A stretch of DNA of 31,433 nucleotides from an uncultured Candidatus Melainabacteria bacterium (GTDB lineage Bacteria > Cyanobacteriota > Vampirovibrionia > Gastranaerophilales > Gastranaerophilaceae). The DNA is taken from positions 1 through 31,433 of the forward strand of contig CAKUUG010000020.1 in assembly GCA_934692665.1 (NCBI GenBank), read 5' to 3'. A program made the position numbers and the translations under genes. Positions 31,366 to 31,433 of the stretch are shown in pieces (position 1 is the stretch's first letter; each line of letters starts with the position of its first letter). The notes beneath the pieces are model-generated. The model did no database searches. It was not told where the DNA came from and worked only from the letters and a program-made list of their open reading frames with translations.

Positions 31366-31433
31366 TGGTGGGCCATCCTGGACTCGAACCAGGGACCTCA
31401 CCCTTATCAGGGGTGCGCTCTAGCCACCTGAGC
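31366..31433 (-). tRNA. tRNA-Ile(GAU), 5' end outside the window
   Basis: The minus strand reads GCTCAGGTGGCTAGAGC (D-arm), the anticodon arm CACCCCTGATAAGGGTG with anticodon GAT, T-arm CCTGGTTCGAGTCCAGG, 3' acceptor ATGGCCC, discriminator A and an encoded CCA. About 9 nt of the 5' end are missing. It is the only one of the three tRNAs here with CCA in the DNA. Confidence 0.95.

Noticed and set aside
1..31433. Insertion sequences, prophage or integrase genes
   Set aside because: No transposase, integrase or terminal inverted repeats with target duplications were found, despite the accessory character of the middle region.

Overview
The window is AT-rich bacterial chromosome with dense coding, Shine-Dalgarno-led genes and strong A/T-ending codon bias. 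A pyruvate:ferredoxin oxidoreductase next to [FeFe]-hydrogenase maturases HydG and HydF indicates a fermentative, H2-producing anaerobe. A Skp/OmpH-type periplasmic chaperone points to a Gram-negative envelope. Many lineage-specific proteins with Q/P/N-rich tails, helical repeats and recurring short motifs (an INIY-x-PQAYG motif, and an ISFKG-like motif), plus a tRNA-Ser(UGA) with a U discriminator as I recall it from plastids, make a gut-type non-photosynthetic cyanobacterial relative (Melainabacteria/Vampirovibrionia, Gastranaerophilales-like) my best guess. This is inference from memory, not from a search.

Layout. 1-4138: energy metabolism, with a partial nifJ (minus) divergent from hydG-hydF (plus). 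4133-6742: a probable operon of a short single-stranded DNA-binding protein, a four-carbon-acid sugar kinase and a PdxA-family dehydrogenase, closed by a bidirectional terminator. 6846-9364: three minus-strand lineage-specific genes, two of them paralogues sharing the INIY-x-PQAYG motif and HEAT-like helices. 9490-11228: gatB, then a structured 100-bp-period direct repeat leading into tRNA-Leu(CAA).

11608-19941 is the accessory core. It holds a membrane-associated protein with an HESNH zinc-protease-like motif, a GT-C type membrane glycosyltransferase, a small phosphopantetheinyl transferase, a protein built from eleven exactly phased 36-residue helical repeats, and, convergent with it, a 725-residue repeat protein whose C-terminus looks like an R-S-E ADP-ribosyltransferase. 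20083-25387: tRNA-Ser(UGA), an operon of a second GT-C protein with a UDP-galactopyranose-mutase/protoporphyrinogen-oxidase-like flavoprotein, a Skp-like chaperone, and two coupled PlsC-type acyltransferases (envelope assembly).

25448-30191: more lineage-specific proteins. These are an ISFKG-containing membrane protein, a secreted HEAIH zincin-like protein, a 51-residue single-pass membrane protein, a short protein behind the best promoter in the window, and a probable single gene split by a -1 frameshift that carries a glycine-rich membrane hairpin and three dockerin/EF-hand-like calcium loops. The window ends with a zinc alcohol dehydrogenase (TTG start) and a 5'-truncated tRNA-Ile(GAU).

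The strongest candidates for something undescribed are the 36-residue repeat protein (mTERF/TALE-like regularity), the ADP-ribosyltransferase-like effector facing it, and the structured leader in front of tRNA-Leu whose 3' end is perfectly complementary to the tRNA D-arm region.
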